Shown: in pieces, positions 1 through 8,710 of the stretch
Layout: every line of letters starts with the position of its first letter
Position numbering within the stretch: position 1 is the first letter of the stretch
Assembly (NCBI RefSeq): GCF_900107585.1
Contig: NZ_FNQM01000002.1
Location: 124,001 to 188,000 of the forward strand
Reading direction: 5' to 3'
Length of the DNA: 64,000 nt
Source: Rubrimonas cliftonensis
GTDB taxonomy: Bacteria > Pseudomonadota > Alphaproteobacteria > Rhodobacterales > Rhodobacteraceae
Program-made: the position numbers and the translations under genes
The notes under the pieces: model-generated
Databases searched by the model: none
Told to the model about the DNA's origin: nothing
The model's input: the letters and a program-made list of their open reading frames with translations, nothing else

Positions 1-136
1 CGGAGACGGCGCCGGCGAGCCCCTCGGCGTCATAAAGCGCCCCCGGCGCCGCGTCCTGCGCGGCGCCGAGCAGCTTCTCGAAGAACGGCGCGCGCGCGCC
101 TTCGATGACGCGCGGGCCGACGGTCGCGCTACGCAA
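1..136 (-). CDS. tssE: Probable TssE (T6SS baseplate gp25-like), N-terminal fragment
   Basis: Downstream of hcp a frame stays open to the left edge. It reads RVIEGARAPFFEKLLGAAQ, then a short acidic stretch and LYDAEGLAGAVS. A phenylalanine/leucine-rich opening followed by a 'leucine...leu-ala' helix resembles the start of TssE, the gp25/lysozyme-like baseplate wedge, and tssE commonly follows hcp. The only start codon in frame is a TTG at 136-134 that overlaps the end of hcp. An AGGAAG lies directly against it, too close for an ideal ribosome site, so the start is uncertain. Only about 45 residues are visible and no diagnostic motif is reached. The call rests mainly on synteny. Confidence 0.45.
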   Translation of the reverse strand, partial: MRSATVGPRVIEGARAPFFEKLLGAAQDAAPGALYDAEGLAGAVS

Positions 137-629
137 CTTCCTGCAGCTTCAGGTCGTGGCTCACCGGCTGGACGCCGTCCGCGGTGTTGTCGTCCTTCTT
201 CTGCGGGATGTAGTTGTAGGTGACCTTGCTGTAGCTCAGCGTGATCGACTCCACCGGAATGTCGCCCGTCCCGCCGCCGACGCTGACGTTGGAGACGATG
301 ACGTGCTCCATGATGATCTCGAGATACTTCACGGGCTTGTTGTCGCCGTCGGCGCGGTAGGCCTGGAAAGTGCACTTGTCGATCATGTTGCCCTGCCAGC
401 AGAGCTTCAGCAGGTCATCGGTCGAGGCGTCGGTGTACTTGGTGAACTGGAAGTCGGTGTGGTTCGCCTGCTCCACCGTGCCGCCGCCGGCCGCGCTGCG
501 GGTCGGCGAGGTCGGCTGGTTGAAGGCGTGCGACCAGGAGAGGACCTGGAGCTGATCGGTGTGCTCGGAGTCGGTCGACTCGCCCTTCACCTCGGGCCCC
601 TCGATCTTCATGAACATGTTGCCGGCCAT
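129..629 (-). CDS. hcp: Hcp, type VI secretion tube protein
   Basis: A 166-residue protein of the Hcp1 family, whose hexameric rings stack into the inner tube that carries effectors and is expelled when the sheath contracts. The opening MFMKIEGPEVKGES, the central VEQANHTDFQFTKYTDAST and the IPVESITLSYSKVTYNY strand are typical Hcp elements, and the length is normal for the family. The start is supported by AAGGAAG eight bases upstream. It lies 33 bp downstream of tssC and overlaps the putative tssE start. It has no C-terminal extension, so it is a plain structural Hcp rather than an effector-fused form. Confidence 0.95.
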   Translation of the reverse strand: MAGNMFMKIEGPEVKGESTDSEHTDQLQVLSWSHAFNQPTSPTRSAAGGGTVEQANHTDFQFTKYTDASTDDLLKLCWQGNMIDKCTFQAYRADGDNKPVKYLEIIMEHVIVSNVSVGGGTGDIPVESITLSYSKVTYNYIPQKKDDNTADGVQPVSHDLKLQEVA

Positions 630-662
630 GGCTCAGCTTCCTTTCGTTCGTGTGCGTGAGGG

Positions 663-2144
663 TCAGGCCGCCGCGGCCGGAAGTTCGGCCACGAGTCGGA
701 TCGACGTCGACAGTTCTTCGAGCTGGAAGTGCGGCCGCACGAAGATCACGGCCTGATAGCTGCCCGGCCGGCCGGGGACCGGCTTCACGTCCACCCGCGC
801 CTCGCGGAGCGGATACTTGGCCTTGAGCGACTGGCCGGCGTCGTCCTTGCCGAGGACGTATTCCGAGATCCAGGTGTTGAGGTAGTCGCGGATGGTGTCC
901 TCGCTCATGAACGAGCCGATCTTGTCGCGCATCATCACCTTGACGTAGTGGGCGAAGCGCGACGCGTTCAGCATGTAGGGCAGCATCGCCGAGAGACGCG
1001 CGTTGGCGTTGGCGGCGCTGGTGTTGTAGAGCTTGGGCTTGTTGACGGTCTGCCCACCGAAGAACGCGGCGAAGTCCTCGTTCTTCTTGTGGACGAGGGT
1101 GATGAAGCCAAGCTCGTTCAGCTCGTTCTCGCGGCGGTCGGTGATGGCGACCTCGGTCGGGCTCTTCATCGCCACGTCGCCGTCGATGGTGAAGAAGGTG
1201 TGGATCGGCAGGCCCTCGACCTTGCCGCCGCCCTCGACGCCGCGGATCGCGGCGGTCCAGCCATGCTGCGAGAAGGACGCCGCGATGCGCTCGGCCATCA
1301 CATAGGCGGCGTTGCCCCAGAGATACTTCGAGTGGTCGACGCCGGTCACGTCCTCACGGAAGTCCATGCCCTCGACCGGCTTCGTGGCGGGTCCGTAGGG
1401 CAGGCGCATCAGCACGCGCGGCAGCACCAGCGCGACGTAGCGGCTCTCCTCGCTCTCGCGGAACGACCGCCAGGGGGCGAGCTCGGCGCTCTCGAAGATC
1501 TTCGCGAGATCGCGCGGGATCGGCATCTCGGTGTGGCTGTCCATGTCGAACAGGCGCGGGCTGGCGGCGGCGATGAACGGCGCATGGGCGGCGGAGGCGA
1601 CCTCGGAGATCAGCTTCAGCAGCGCGACGTCCTGCGGATGGCGGCCGAACTCGAAGCCGCCGACAAGCATCGAATAGGGATGGCCGCCGAAGGTGCCGTA
1701 CTCCTCCTCGTAGACCTTCTTGAAGAGCGCGCTCTGGTCGAACTCCACGGCCTTCTCGAGATCCTTCAGCAGATCGGCCTTGGAGACGTTGAGCAGGCGC
1801 AGCTTCAGCTTCGTGCCGGTCTCGGCCTTGAAAACGAGATGGCGCAGGCCGCGCCATGTGGCCTCGAGCTCCTGGAACTCGGGACTGTGCAGCACCTCGT
1901 TGAGCTGGTCGCTGAGCAGGGTGTCGATCTCTGCGATGCGGGCGTTGATCATCGCCACCACGTCCGAGCCGACCTTGGCCTCGTCGGCGAGCACGTCGTT
2001 CACGAACTCGCCGACGAGGTCGCGGGCGTAGTCGCGCTGGCTCTGATCGCGGGCGATCTTGCCGTCATAGATGATCTGGTCGAGCAGGCTGCGCTCTGCG
2101 GTCTCGACCGCGGCGTCGCCGTCGTTAACTTCCTGAGCCATCAT
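663..2144 (-). CDS. tssC: TssC, T6SS contractile sheath large subunit (VipB-like)
   Basis: A 493-residue TssC/VipB/ImpD protein. With TssB it forms the contractile sheath around the Hcp tube. Family landmarks include FQELEATWRGLRHLV, the PYSMLVGGFEFGRHPQD block, PIPRDLAKIFES, FRESEESRYVALVLPRVL and the C-terminal APYxVLRExxV-like segment PLREARVDVKPVPGRPGSY, followed by RPHFQLEELSTSIRLVAELP. Length matches the family (about 490-500). Two ATGs stand in tandem at the start (2144 and 2141), with GGAAG just upstream, so either may be used. It sits between tssB (79 bp gap) and hcp (33 bp gap). Confidence 0.96.
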   Translation of the reverse strand: MMAQEVNDGDAAVETAERSLLDQIIYDGKIARDQSQRDYARDLVGEFVNDVLADEAKVGSDVVAMINARIAEIDTLLSDQLNEVLHSPEFQELEATWRGLRHLVFKAETGTKLKLRLLNVSKADLLKDLEKAVEFDQSALFKKVYEEEYGTFGGHPYSMLVGGFEFGRHPQDVALLKLISEVASAAHAPFIAAASPRLFDMDSHTEMPIPRDLAKIFESAELAPWRSFRESEESRYVALVLPRVLMRLPYGPATKPVEGMDFREDVTGVDHSKYLWGNAAYVMAERIAASFSQHGWTAAIRGVEGGGKVEGLPIHTFFTIDGDVAMKSPTEVAITDRRENELNELGFITLVHKKNEDFAAFFGGQTVNKPKLYNTSAANANARLSAMLPYMLNASRFAHYVKVMMRDKIGSFMSEDTIRDYLNTWISEYVLGKDDAGQSLKAKYPLREARVDVKPVPGRPGSYQAVIFVRPHFQLEELSTSIRLVAELPAAAA

Positions 2145-2223
2145 GTGCTTCCGGTTCTAGGGCGCGGCGCCGGGGGCGCGCGGCGAGGGACGAGGGGCGT
2201 GGAGCGGCGCGGTCGGCGCGCCG

Positions 2224-2766
2224 TCAGGCTTTGTCGGCGCCGGTCTCGGGCGCGTCGTCCGCGGGCGTCTCGGCCTTGAGCTGGTCGCGCAGCGTGGTCT
2301 GCCGTTCGGTGTTGGCCACGATCTCGCCGAGCAGGGCGTCGAGGCGGTCGTTGCCGTCGAGCTTGGTCAGCAGGTCGCGCAGGCGGGCGCGGGCCTCGAA
2401 CAGCTTCGAAAGCGGCGGGATCTGGGCGACGACGTTCTCGGGCTCGAAATCGTCGAACTTCTCGAACTTCAGTTCGACGTTGATGTTGTCCTCGGCGCCG
2501 GGCTGCAGGCGGTTCGGCACGCGGAAGGCAAGGCGCGGCTTCGAGGCTGCCAGGACCTCGTCGAAGTTGTCGCGGTCGACGCCGACGAACTTGCGGTCGG
2601 CGACGCGTGGCGGCGCCTCGGCCGGCTTGCCCGAGAGGTCCGCCATGACGCCGATGACGAACGGCAGTTCCTTCTTCTCGATGGCGTCGCCGGTTTCGAC
2701 ATCATAGGTGATCTGCACGCGCGGCGGGCGAACTCTGGACAGTTTATGCTGTATGTTATCGGCCAT
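2224..2766 (-). CDS. tssB: TssB, T6SS contractile sheath small subunit (VipA-like)
   Basis: A 180-residue TssB/VipA/ImpC-type sheath subunit that pairs with TssC. The RPPRVQITYDVETG opening, KKELPFVIGVMADLSG, the FVGVDRDNFDEVLAA helix and the NVELKFEKFDDFEPENV segment are family hallmarks. The open frame extends nine codons further upstream, but the ATG at 2766 has a GGAG six bases ahead and gives the usual MADxxQ start, so I prefer it. The C-terminal tail is acidic and Ala/Asp-rich. A 139-bp gap separates it from tssA, the largest gap inside this cluster, so a separate promoter there is possible. Confidence 0.95.
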   Translation of the reverse strand: MADNIQHKLSRVRPPRVQITYDVETGDAIEKKELPFVIGVMADLSGKPAEAPPRVADRKFVGVDRDNFDEVLAASKPRLAFRVPNRLQPGAEDNINVELKFEKFDDFEPENVVAQIPPLSKLFEARARLRDLLTKLDGNDRLDALLGEIVANTERQTTLRDQLKAETPADDAPETGADKA

Positions 2767-2905
2767 TCTGCACTCCATGGTGTCATGCGCCATCGATCAG
2801 CATGTCTAGGGTCGAACTTATTGACGCCGCGTTATTTTCGACTGTCGCCAATGGAAGCTGAGCGCTGGTTCTTCGTGAAAAGCGCGGCGCATTTTCGACG
2901 CCGGC

Positions 2906-4015
2906 TCACTTCTTCGCCGCCGGCGCCATCAGCCAGTTGAGCATTTCCGGATCGCGCCCCTCCTTGGGCAGGTCGCGCAGCACGTCGGCGAGCGTCATGC
3001 CGCCCCAGCGCACCGCGCGCTCGATCAGATAGGGGGTCGGGCTGTGGGGCTCGATCCGGCGCAGCAGCGCCGCGATCTCGATCAGCGCCCGGTAGGCGTG
3101 CTCCCGGTCCCCGTCCGTCGCGATCGCAGGGACGGGGGCGGCCGGCGCGCGGGAAGGCGCGGCGGAGGTCGCCGTCTCCGAAGCCGCCGCGGCGCCCGAG
3201 GCCGGCGCAGGCGGCGGCGCGACGGGCGTGGCGGGCCGCCTGCGCGCCAGAATCGGCCCGACGAGACCGCCGACCTCGCGCGCCGCCCGCCGCAGCGCGG
3301 TCATCGACGGCGCGGCGTCGCCCGCCAGTCGCGTCAGCGCGGCCTCCAGCGCCTCGGCCGCCGCATCCGCCGCCGTCAGCGCGTCGTCGAAGGCCAGTAG
3401 CGCGGCCTCGGGCGTGGCGTCGGCCAGCGCGTCGAACTCCCCGATCGTCAGGTCATGGGCGGCGTCGGCCTTGCGCGATGACCTGGCGCGGCGCTGCGCC
3501 GCCTCGCCGTGGCGCGCCTGCTCGTAATGCGACCAGCTCAGCGCGACCCGCTCGCCCTCGCGCTCGCCGCGCGCGATCGGCGCCAGCCGGGCGGCCCTCG
3601 CCAGCGCGCCGTCCAGCCACACGATGGGGCCGTAGCGCGGCGAGTCGGCGTCGCCGTCATGGGCCGGATGCATCCCCTCCCAGAAGGTCTCGCACAGCGC
3701 CGCGACGAAGCGCATCCCGGCGGCCGCCGCCGCGAAGCCGCCGTCGCGCACCGCGGCGTCGACCAGCCAGCAGGCGACCAGGAGATCCTTCGATTTCGTC
3801 GCCAGCGCGTCGCGGCAGAGCGCGACCACATGGGCGTCGTCGGCGCGCTTGACGTCGCGTTGCCAGACGCCCTGCGGGAGGTCCGCGTCCTCCTCGCGCC
3901 GCGCTTCCTCGATCGCCGCATGGACCGGACCGTAGCGCAGCGAGGGGCCGGTGGGCTCGGGCCCGGGCAGCGGATCGAGCAGCCCGGCGAAGGTCGTCGC
4001 GACGTCGGCGCTCAT
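2906..4015 (-). CDS. tssA: TssA, T6SS sheath assembly/cap protein (ImpA N-terminal domain)
   Basis: A 369-residue TssA. TssA proteins prime tail polymerisation and sit at the distal end of, or the baseplate under, the growing sheath. The N-terminal ImpA domain (about residues 20-140) carries the RxVKRADDAHVVALCRDAL and LLVACWLVDAAVRDGGF helices and the FWEGMHP motif. A Pro/Ala-rich linker follows, then a C-terminal HSPTPYLIERAVRWGGMTLADVLRDL block typical of short TssA proteins. The start ATG overlaps the tssM stop as ATGA, so the two genes are translationally coupled. The frame is open far upstream, but that extension lies antiparallel-free inside tssM and has an unnaturally Arg/Ala-rich composition. 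Confidence 0.9.
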   Translation of the reverse strand: MSADVATTFAGLLDPLPGPEPTGPSLRYGPVHAAIEEARREEDADLPQGVWQRDVKRADDAHVVALCRDALATKSKDLLVACWLVDAAVRDGGFAAAAAGMRFVAALCETFWEGMHPAHDGDADSPRYGPIVWLDGALARAARLAPIARGEREGERVALSWSHYEQARHGEAAQRRARSSRKADAAHDLTIGEFDALADATPEAALLAFDDALTAADAAAEALEAALTRLAGDAAPSMTALRRAAREVGGLVGPILARRRPATPVAPPPAPASGAAAASETATSAAPSRAPAAPVPAIATDGDREHAYRALIEIAALLRRIEPHSPTPYLIERAVRWGGMTLADVLRDLPKEGRDPEMLNWLMAPAAKK

Positions 4016-7000
4016 CGGCCCGGCCCTCCCGCGGGGAAGACCGGCATGCGCAGCGCCGGCCCGGCCGCCTGCAGGCCGCCCGCGTCGAGCGGGCGGATCT
4101 CGACGCGCATGTAGAGCTCGGCGCGGTCCAGACTGGCCGCGCCCGCCGCAGCCGCCGGGTTGACCAGCAGCGGCGTCGCGATGCGGATCACGTTCGGGCG
4201 CGGGTCGCCCAGCGTCTGCAGGTCGGCCCCGCCGGGGGCGTTCGCGGCGACCATGGTGACGAGCGACCAGCGGTCGTCGTAGCTCAGCGTCAGCGTCCGG
4301 TCCTCCACCGCGGCGTCGCTGCGCCCGGGCTGGGCGGGCAGGTTCGGGCCGTTGCGCGCCCAGCGGAAGCTGAGCCTGATCGGGTCGCCCTGCCGCCAGA
4401 TCAGCGCGCGCGGCGGCTCGAAAGAGCTCAGCCGCTCGGCGCCGATCTGCGCCGACCATTCGACGATCTGATCGCCGGCGCGCTCGCGGTCGCGGTTGGT
4501 GCGGAAGGCGAAGCGCACTGCGAAGGCGGCGCCGCCGGGCGCGATCGCGCCGTCGGGCCCGCCGAGGAAGGCGCGGACCTCCGCGAGGGCGGCGGTGAAC
4601 TCGCGCGCGCGCTCCTCCTCGTAGTGGCGCGCCGGCGAGGCGGCGGCTTCGAGCTGGCGTGCGATCTCCGCCCCGTGGGCGCTGAAGAAGCGGCGCACGC
4701 TGTCGGGGTCGGCCGCGTCGGCGGCGCGGGACGGGTCGGCCAGGCGCGCCGCGCCGCCGACGCCCACGAAGGGAAAGCGCCCTGCGAGCTGCGCGTCGAA
4801 CGCGTCGGCGATCTCGCCCTGCGCCGAGAGCGCGTTGGTCGTCCCGATATCCTCGCAGCGGTAGCGCAGCGCCCTGACCAGCGCGAACATCTGCTGGCCG
4901 AACCAGCCGGCGCCCGGGCGGACGGCTTCGAGCCGCTCGGCGCAGTTCGCCGCGTCGAGCTCGTTCAGGCCGACGACGATGAAGCGTTCGAGTTCCGACA
5001 GCGCGTTGCGCGGGCTGCGCGCGGCGTAGTCCGACAGCGTGGCGAGGATGTCGCGCCAGCGCGCGGCGGCGGCGGCGGCTGTCGCGTCGGTCGCGAGCGC
5101 GCCGCCGTAGTAGGCGACGATCGGCGCGGCCTGCTGCTCTCCGAGCGCCTGCACGAAGCCGCGCCAGTGGCGCACGACGCCGGCGAGCTCCGCGTCGCCG
5201 AACATGCCGAACATGGCGGGGGCCGACTGGGCCTCGCCGTCCCATGCGTCGACGCCGGGAAAGAAGGGCGCATAGGGCGCGGCGCCGTCGAGCTCGGCGT
5301 CGATCTCGCCGAGCAGCCGCGCGGCCTGCCGGTCGGCGACCTCCGCCAACTGGCGCTGCAGGGTCCGCAGACCGAGCAGCGCGGTCTGGTCGCGCAGCTT
5401 CGCCAGCAGCGGCGCGGCTGCGGCGAAGGACGTCGCCTCGACGCGCGTCGCGTCGCGCCCGCCGCCCTCCAGCGGGCGCAGCGCATCGTTGACCAGCGCC
5501 GACATGCGGGCCTCGGTGCGCGCGCGCACGACCGTGATCATCTGCTCGCGCAGGTCCGGCGGGAAGTCGCCCAGCGCGCTGGTGAGCGCGCCGAGCAGCC
5601 AGCCCGCCGTCTCCACCGCCTCGCCGAGGCGGAACGGATCCCAGCTCAGCCGCGCCGCGCCGACGTCGAGCCGCCGGCCGACCGAGGGCGCGCTCTGCGC
5701 CAGCCTGCCGTCCTCCAGCAGGGCCGCGGCGGCGTCGCGCAGCATCGGGTAGAGCGGGTCGAGCTCGGTCCCGTTCGGGCCGTCGCGCAGGATGGCGCGG
5801 CCCGAGAAGCCGACGAGCTGCCGGATCGTCAGCCGCGCCTCGGCCTCCGAAGCGTCGATCTCGTCGTCCAGCCGCGCGCGCAGGCCCGGCGGGGCGAAGC
5901 TGAGCCCGGCGATGGCGGCGGCGGAGCGGCGCAGGTCCTGGTCGAGGCGCCCGGCGCGATGGTCCAGCCAGTTCGCCTCCGGGTCGGCCAGCAGCGCCTC
6001 GGCCTCGTCGACGCCGCGCAGCAGCGAATCGAGACGGCCGACGATGTCGGCGTCCTGCGCGCCGGACTCGGTGAGCAGCCATGCGGCGTCGGCCGAGACG
6101 CCGCTCAGGGCGCGGAACAGCGGCGTGGTCGGATAGGCCGCGGCGAACACGCCCTCGTCGGGCTCCCCCAGCGCCGCCTTGAGCTGCGGGCGCATCGACG
6201 CCCGGTCGATCTGCGGCGCGTCAGTGCGGGAGAGCGCCCGGACGTAGATCTCGTAGGCGTCCATGAAGCCGGCCGGCGGCGGAAAGCCGATGGCGTAGTT
6301 CGACAGCTGCGCCAGCTCCTCGGCGGTGCGCGAGTCGCGCAGCGCGTCGTAGATCGCGATGTTGCCGTCGAACTCCGCGAGATCCTCGGCGAACCGCGCG
6401 ATGCCGGCGGCGTCGAGCGCGGCGCGGTTCCGCGTCGTCGCGAGCGCCTGCGCGAAGCGGTCATGCAGGCCGTCGCGCAGCGCGCGCAGCGCGACCTCGT
6501 TCAGGCCGGTCGCCACGGCGCGCTCGATGCGGCTCTCGATGGGCGAGAGATAGCTCGTCGGCGCCAGCGGCGTCGGCAGGTCGTTGATGGTCAGCGTCGC
6601 CATGGCGTTGAGGATGTCGCGCGTCTCGCGGTTCAGCGTCTCCTGCGGGACGGAGAGGCCCTGGCTCTCCAGCCCGCGGTTCTCGGTGATCGACCGGTCG
6701 ATGACGGAGAGCAGCCGCAGCAGGTCGCTCTGCGCCCCGCCGCCCTGGCTGAGCAGGAACAGCCCCAGCGCGCCGAGCGCGGCGAGCCCGCCGGCGGCGA
6801 CCTTGAGGCGCAGCGCGGTGCGCGCGCGCTGCGTGAGCCGGCCCCTGGCGGGTCTGGCGAGGCGGCTCTCGGCGAAGATCTTGCGGGCGAAGACCTCCGC
6901 CGCGAAGGGCGCGGCCGAGCCCGCCCCGCCGTTTCCGCCGCCGACGAAGTAGAGGCCGCGGAACATCATAGGGTCCGCGAAGGCGGTGGCGCGCAGCATC

Positions 7001-7941
7001 GGCGTCAGCAGGCGGCGCAGGGGCGCCTCGAAGGCTGCGACGCGGCTCGACATGTCCAGCATCGCCTCCGACCGCTCCCCCGGCCGGGACGCCAGCGCCG
7101 CGAGGGCGAGCCCGTCCAGCGAGGCCGAGATCGCGGCGATCGCCGTCTGGATCGTCGCGGGATCCCACGGCGTCTCGGGCGAGCCGGGCGCGGACCAGCC
7201 GATCAGGGCGTCGTCCTCGCCCGCATCCTGCGCGGCGCGGCGCAGCGCGGCGAAGCCGGGCTCGGCCTCGATGCCGGTGACGAGCAGATAGACCGGCAGG
7301 CGGAGGCCGCCGACGGCCTGCGCCTCCTGCAGGAGGGCGCCGAACCGCTCGCCGAGCTCCGACAGCGCGCCGGGGCTCTCGTCCTCCAGCCGAGCGAGCA
7401 CCTGTGCGCGGATCGCGAACGCCACGCCGTCCACCGGGCGGTCCGGCCGCTTGCGCCGGTAGCCCATGAGCGTCGCGCGCCACAGCGCGCGCCAGCCGTT
7501 CTGCGCCAGCAGATCGTCGCCGAAGCTGAGGATGACCCCGTGCGGCGTCATCGCCACGCGCGCGGGGCCCTCGGGGGCGCCGAGGGGCGCCAGCCCTTCC
7601 GGCGCACCCGCCGCCGCGGCCGCCACGGCGGCCTCGACGTCGGCGCCGGGGGCCCCGACCAGGGCGATCAGCGGCGGCGTGTCGGCGCCGGAGACGGCGC
7701 CGGCGAAGGATGCGGTCGAGCGCTCCAGGGCCGAGGCGGCGTCCCGGGCGGCGTCCCGCGCGGCGTTTCGGGCGGCCCCGCGCGCAAACGGCGGTTCGGC
7801 GACCCGCTGGAGCGCGCCGGCGATCGCCTCTCGCCTCATCAGGCGCGTGGCGGCCAGATAGGTCGCGACCGCGCCCGACAGCAGCAGCGCGGTCAGGATG
7901 ACGGCGAGCATCGGCAGATTCGCTGTGGCCCAGGTTGTCAT
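4012..7941 (-). CDS. tssM: TssM, T6SS inner-membrane core protein (IcmF-like)
   Basis: A 1309-residue IcmF/TssM protein, somewhat longer than the usual 1100-1200. TssM spans the inner membrane and periplasm and joins TssL to TssJ. I see a membrane segment at residues about 10-32 and another near 378-400 before a large periplasmic part. The ImcF-related region includes the LSELGERFGALLQEAQAVGG, VYLLVTGIEAEPGF and RGLYFVGG segments, and the C-terminal beta domain ends in GGLQAAGPALRMPVFPAGG. The expected P-loop is degenerate: LIALVGAPGADVEAAV has no GKT/S. An Ala-Ala-Arg tetrapeptide repeat occurs near residues 50-70. The chosen ATG lies 19 bases past the tssL stop; the frame is open further upstream into tssL. 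Confidence 0.93.
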   Translation of the reverse strand: MTTWATANLPMLAVILTALLLSGAVATYLAATRLMRREAIAGALQRVAEPPFARGAARNAARDAARDAASALERSTASFAGAVSGADTPPLIALVGAPGADVEAAVAAAAAGAPEGLAPLGAPEGPARVAMTPHGVILSFGDDLLAQNGWRALWRATLMGYRRKRPDRPVDGVAFAIRAQVLARLEDESPGALSELGERFGALLQEAQAVGGLRLPVYLLVTGIEAEPGFAALRRAAQDAGEDDALIGWSAPGSPETPWDPATIQTAIAAISASLDGLALAALASRPGERSEAMLDMSSRVAAFEAPLRRLLTPMLRATAFADPMMFRGLYFVGGGNGGAGSAAPFAAEVFARKIFAESRLARPARGRLTQRARTALRLKVAAGGLAALGALGLFLLSQGGGAQSDLLRLLSVIDRSITENRGLESQGLSVPQETLNRETRDILNAMATLTINDLPTPLAPTSYLSPIESRIERAVATGLNEVALRALRDGLHDRFAQALATTRNRAALDAAGIARFAEDLAEFDGNIAIYDALRDSRTAEELAQLSNYAIGFPPPAGFMDAYEIYVRALSRTDAPQIDRASMRPQLKAALGEPDEGVFAAAYPTTPLFRALSGVSADAAWLLTESGAQDADIVGRLDSLLRGVDEAEALLADPEANWLDHRAGRLDQDLRRSAAAIAGLSFAPPGLRARLDDEIDASEAEARLTIRQLVGFSGRAILRDGPNGTELDPLYPMLRDAAAALLEDGRLAQSAPSVGRRLDVGAARLSWDPFRLGEAVETAGWLLGALTSALGDFPPDLREQMITVVRARTEARMSALVNDALRPLEGGGRDATRVEATSFAAAAPLLAKLRDQTALLGLRTLQRQLAEVADRQAARLLGEIDAELDGAAPYAPFFPGVDAWDGEAQSAPAMFGMFGDAELAGVVRHWRGFVQALGEQQAAPIVAYYGGALATDATAAAAAARWRDILATLSDYAARSPRNALSELERFIVVGLNELDAANCAERLEAVRPGAGWFGQQMFALVRALRYRCEDIGTTNALSAQGEIADAFDAQLAGRFPFVGVGGAARLADPSRAADAADPDSVRRFFSAHGAEIARQLEAAASPARHYEEERAREFTAALAEVRAFLGGPDGAIAPGGAAFAVRFAFRTNRDRERAGDQIVEWSAQIGAERLSSFEPPRALIWRQGDPIRLSFRWARNGPNLPAQPGRSDAAVEDRTLTLSYDDRWSLVTMVAANAPGGADLQTLGDPRPNVIRIATPLLVNPAAAAGAASLDRAELYMRVEIRPLDAGGLQAAGPALRMPVFPAGGPGR

Positions 7942-7960
7942 CGAGCTGCGGCGCCTTCTT

Positions 7961-8710
7961 TCATGGACCCACGGCGGCGATGCTGGCGGCGCGCAGGGCG
8001 ACCGGGCCGAAGGTCCAGAGCCACGTGACGTGCGACAGGACGACATAGCCGAGGAGGACGCCGAGCACGGCGAGCCGCCAGCGCTCGACGTCCCGCGGCG
8101 GGCGCGGCGCCGGCTCGGTCTCGGTGCTGGCGTGGGCTTGGGCGAAGGCGGCGGCCATGTCGGGGCCGGCGGGCGGCGCGTGGTCGGTGGCGAGTTCGAA
8201 GAGGCCGCGGCGCAGGCGCTCGATCTCGCCGCCGTCGTCGGCCCCGCGCCAGCTCCCGCGGAAGCCGCAGGACAGCGCGAGGAAGATGGTCATGGCGAGG
8301 TCGCGCCGCCCGGCGTCGCGCCGCGCGAGGATCGCCGAGGCCGCCTCCAGCACGCGCTCGCCGGCGATGCGGCTGCCGTAGAGCGAGCGCTCCAGCAGGG
8401 TCGAGGCCCAGATGGTCGCCCCGCCCCAGCGGGTGAGGTGGATCATCGCCTCGTCGGCGTAGCTCGCCAGCACATAGGCGCTGTCGACCTGCTCCCAGCC
8501 GCCGCCTTCGGGCTGGCGCCGGGCGCCGAGAAGGCCCAGCCGCCGCGAGAGCTCGGCGAAGGCGTCGCGCGCCACCTCGCCAGAGCCGGCGTCGCCGCCG
8601 GAGGCGGAGCCGTCCTCGGCGCGCGCGCGGATCGCGGCCAGCGCGGCGTGGAATTCCTGGAAGTCGCGCAGGCTGCGCCGCGTCTCGCGCGGCAGACGCT
8701 CCACCTTCAT
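7961..8710 (-). CDS. tssL: TssL, T6SS inner-membrane protein (DotU-like)
   Basis: A 249-residue short TssL (DotU/ImpK family), a cytoplasmic helical domain followed by one C-terminal transmembrane anchor. Typical elements are the FAELSRRLGL helix, the YVLASYADEAMIHL motif (family YxLCAxxDExxL) and FLALSCGFRGSWRG (family yLCLxLGFeGrYR). The membrane segment is LAVLGVLLGYVVLSHVTWLW near residues 217-236. It lacks the OmpA/peptidoglycan-binding extension seen in some TssL proteins, which is relevant to the SPOR protein encoded in the same operon. Its ATG overlaps the tssK stop (ATGA). Confidence 0.92.
   Translation of the reverse strand: MKVERLPRETRRSLRDFQEFHAALAAIRARAEDGSASGGDAGSGEVARDAFAELSRRLGLLGARRQPEGGGWEQVDSAYVLASYADEAMIHLTRWGGATIWASTLLERSLYGSRIAGERVLEAASAILARRDAGRRDLAMTIFLALSCGFRGSWRGADDGGEIERLRRGLFELATDHAPPAGPDMAAAFAQAHASTETEPAPRPPRDVERWRLAVLGVLLGYVVLSHVTWLWTFGPVALRAASIAAVGP

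Noticed and set aside
4016-6082. Upstream extension of tssA by about 690 codons
   Set aside because: The extension reads through tssM in another frame and is low-complexity Arg/Ala; the ATGA overlap at 4015 gives the natural start.
4624-8028. A 3.4-kb open frame on plus opposite tssM
   Set aside because: It is antisense to a clear TssM; the translation is Arg/Gly/Ala-rich with no family features, an effect of high GC at third positions.
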